NCBI GenBank assembly: GCA_946479225.1
Contig: CAMLFI010000177.1
Span: 1 to 5,976, forward strand
DNA from: an uncultured Mucilaginibacter sp.
GTDB taxonomy: Bacteria; Bacteroidota; Bacteroidia; Sphingobacteriales; Sphingobacteriaceae
Direction of reading: 5' to 3'
Length of the DNA: 5,976 nt
Within the stretch, counting starts at the first letter, position 1. The number at the start of each line of letters is the position of its first letter. The notes under the pieces were generated by a model. It saw nothing but the letters and a program-made list of their open reading frames with translations, was not told the origin of the DNA and made no database searches. This document shows, one piece after another, positions 5,931 through 5,976 of the stretch. A program made the position numbers and the translations under genes.

Positions 5931-5976
5931 ATGCAACAGCCCAATAATCCACTTCACGGCAAAACCCTCGAAACGA
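5931..5976 (+). CDS. VF530/DUF2132-like small protein, 5' fragment
   Basis: Only 15 codons are visible: MQQPNNPLHGKTLET. The run N-N-P-L-H-G-x-T-L-E is the conserved start of the VF530 family (DUF2132, PF09905), small proteins of roughly 70-90 residues named after a Vibrio protein of known structure and described as possible DNA-binding proteins. The ATG is the first in the frame and has promoter-like boxes directly upstream. It is read in the same direction as the lipoprotein gene but separated from it by a strong terminator, so it is an independent unit. The identification rests on a short stretch, and the rest of the gene is outside the window. Confidence 0.7.
   Translation, partial: MQQPNNPLHGKTLET

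Overview
The window looks like a piece of a Bacteroidetes chromosome, most likely from the Sphingobacteriaceae (Mucilaginibacter/Pedobacter-like; the family is an inference). Four things point there. GC content is moderate, and Shine-Dalgarno sequences are absent, with starts preceded instead by A-rich tracts. Several starts have TAnnTTTG-type -7 boxes just upstream. The proteins are typical of the group: a two-domain M16 peptidase, a TPR histidine kinase with a periplasmic sensor, and a CKKD-type lipoprotein with IPT/TIG domains.

Layout, left to right. Positions 1-815 (+) hold the 3' end of an M16 (insulinase/pitrilysin) peptidase gene that begins outside the window. A perfect 17-bp-stem terminator at 830-867 separates it from three genes on the minus strand. 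Read in their own direction these are a TPR histidine kinase (3927-1912), a NarL/FixJ-type response regulator (1907-1275, 4 bp after the kinase) and a small SMR-family exporter of the Gdx/SugE type (1217-891), which has its own candidate promoter. A 288-bp divergent spacer (3928-4215) carries an exact 18-bp palindrome and an imperfect inverted repeat. Then comes a plus-strand surface lipoprotein with two IPT/TIG domains and a probable beta-propeller (4216-5796), closed by a strong terminator (5822-5858). The window ends in the first 15 codons of a VF530/DUF2132-type small protein (from 5931), preceded by two adjacent perfect -7 boxes.

How the genes may work together. The kinase and response regulator form a cognate pair: a periplasmic TPR sensor, a cytoplasmic HisKA_3/HATPase core, and a receiver plus LuxR-type HTH output. 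Their targets are unknown. The palindrome between the kinase and the divergent lipoprotein gene is a reasonable candidate operator, and the downstream SMR gene could receive read-through from the pair, but both are inferences. I see no CRISPR array, tRNA, rRNA, transposase or phage gene, and no clearly unprecedented system. The most worthwhile leads are the structured intergenic spacer, the altered substrate-site residue in the SMR transporter and the unusually regular TPR sensor.
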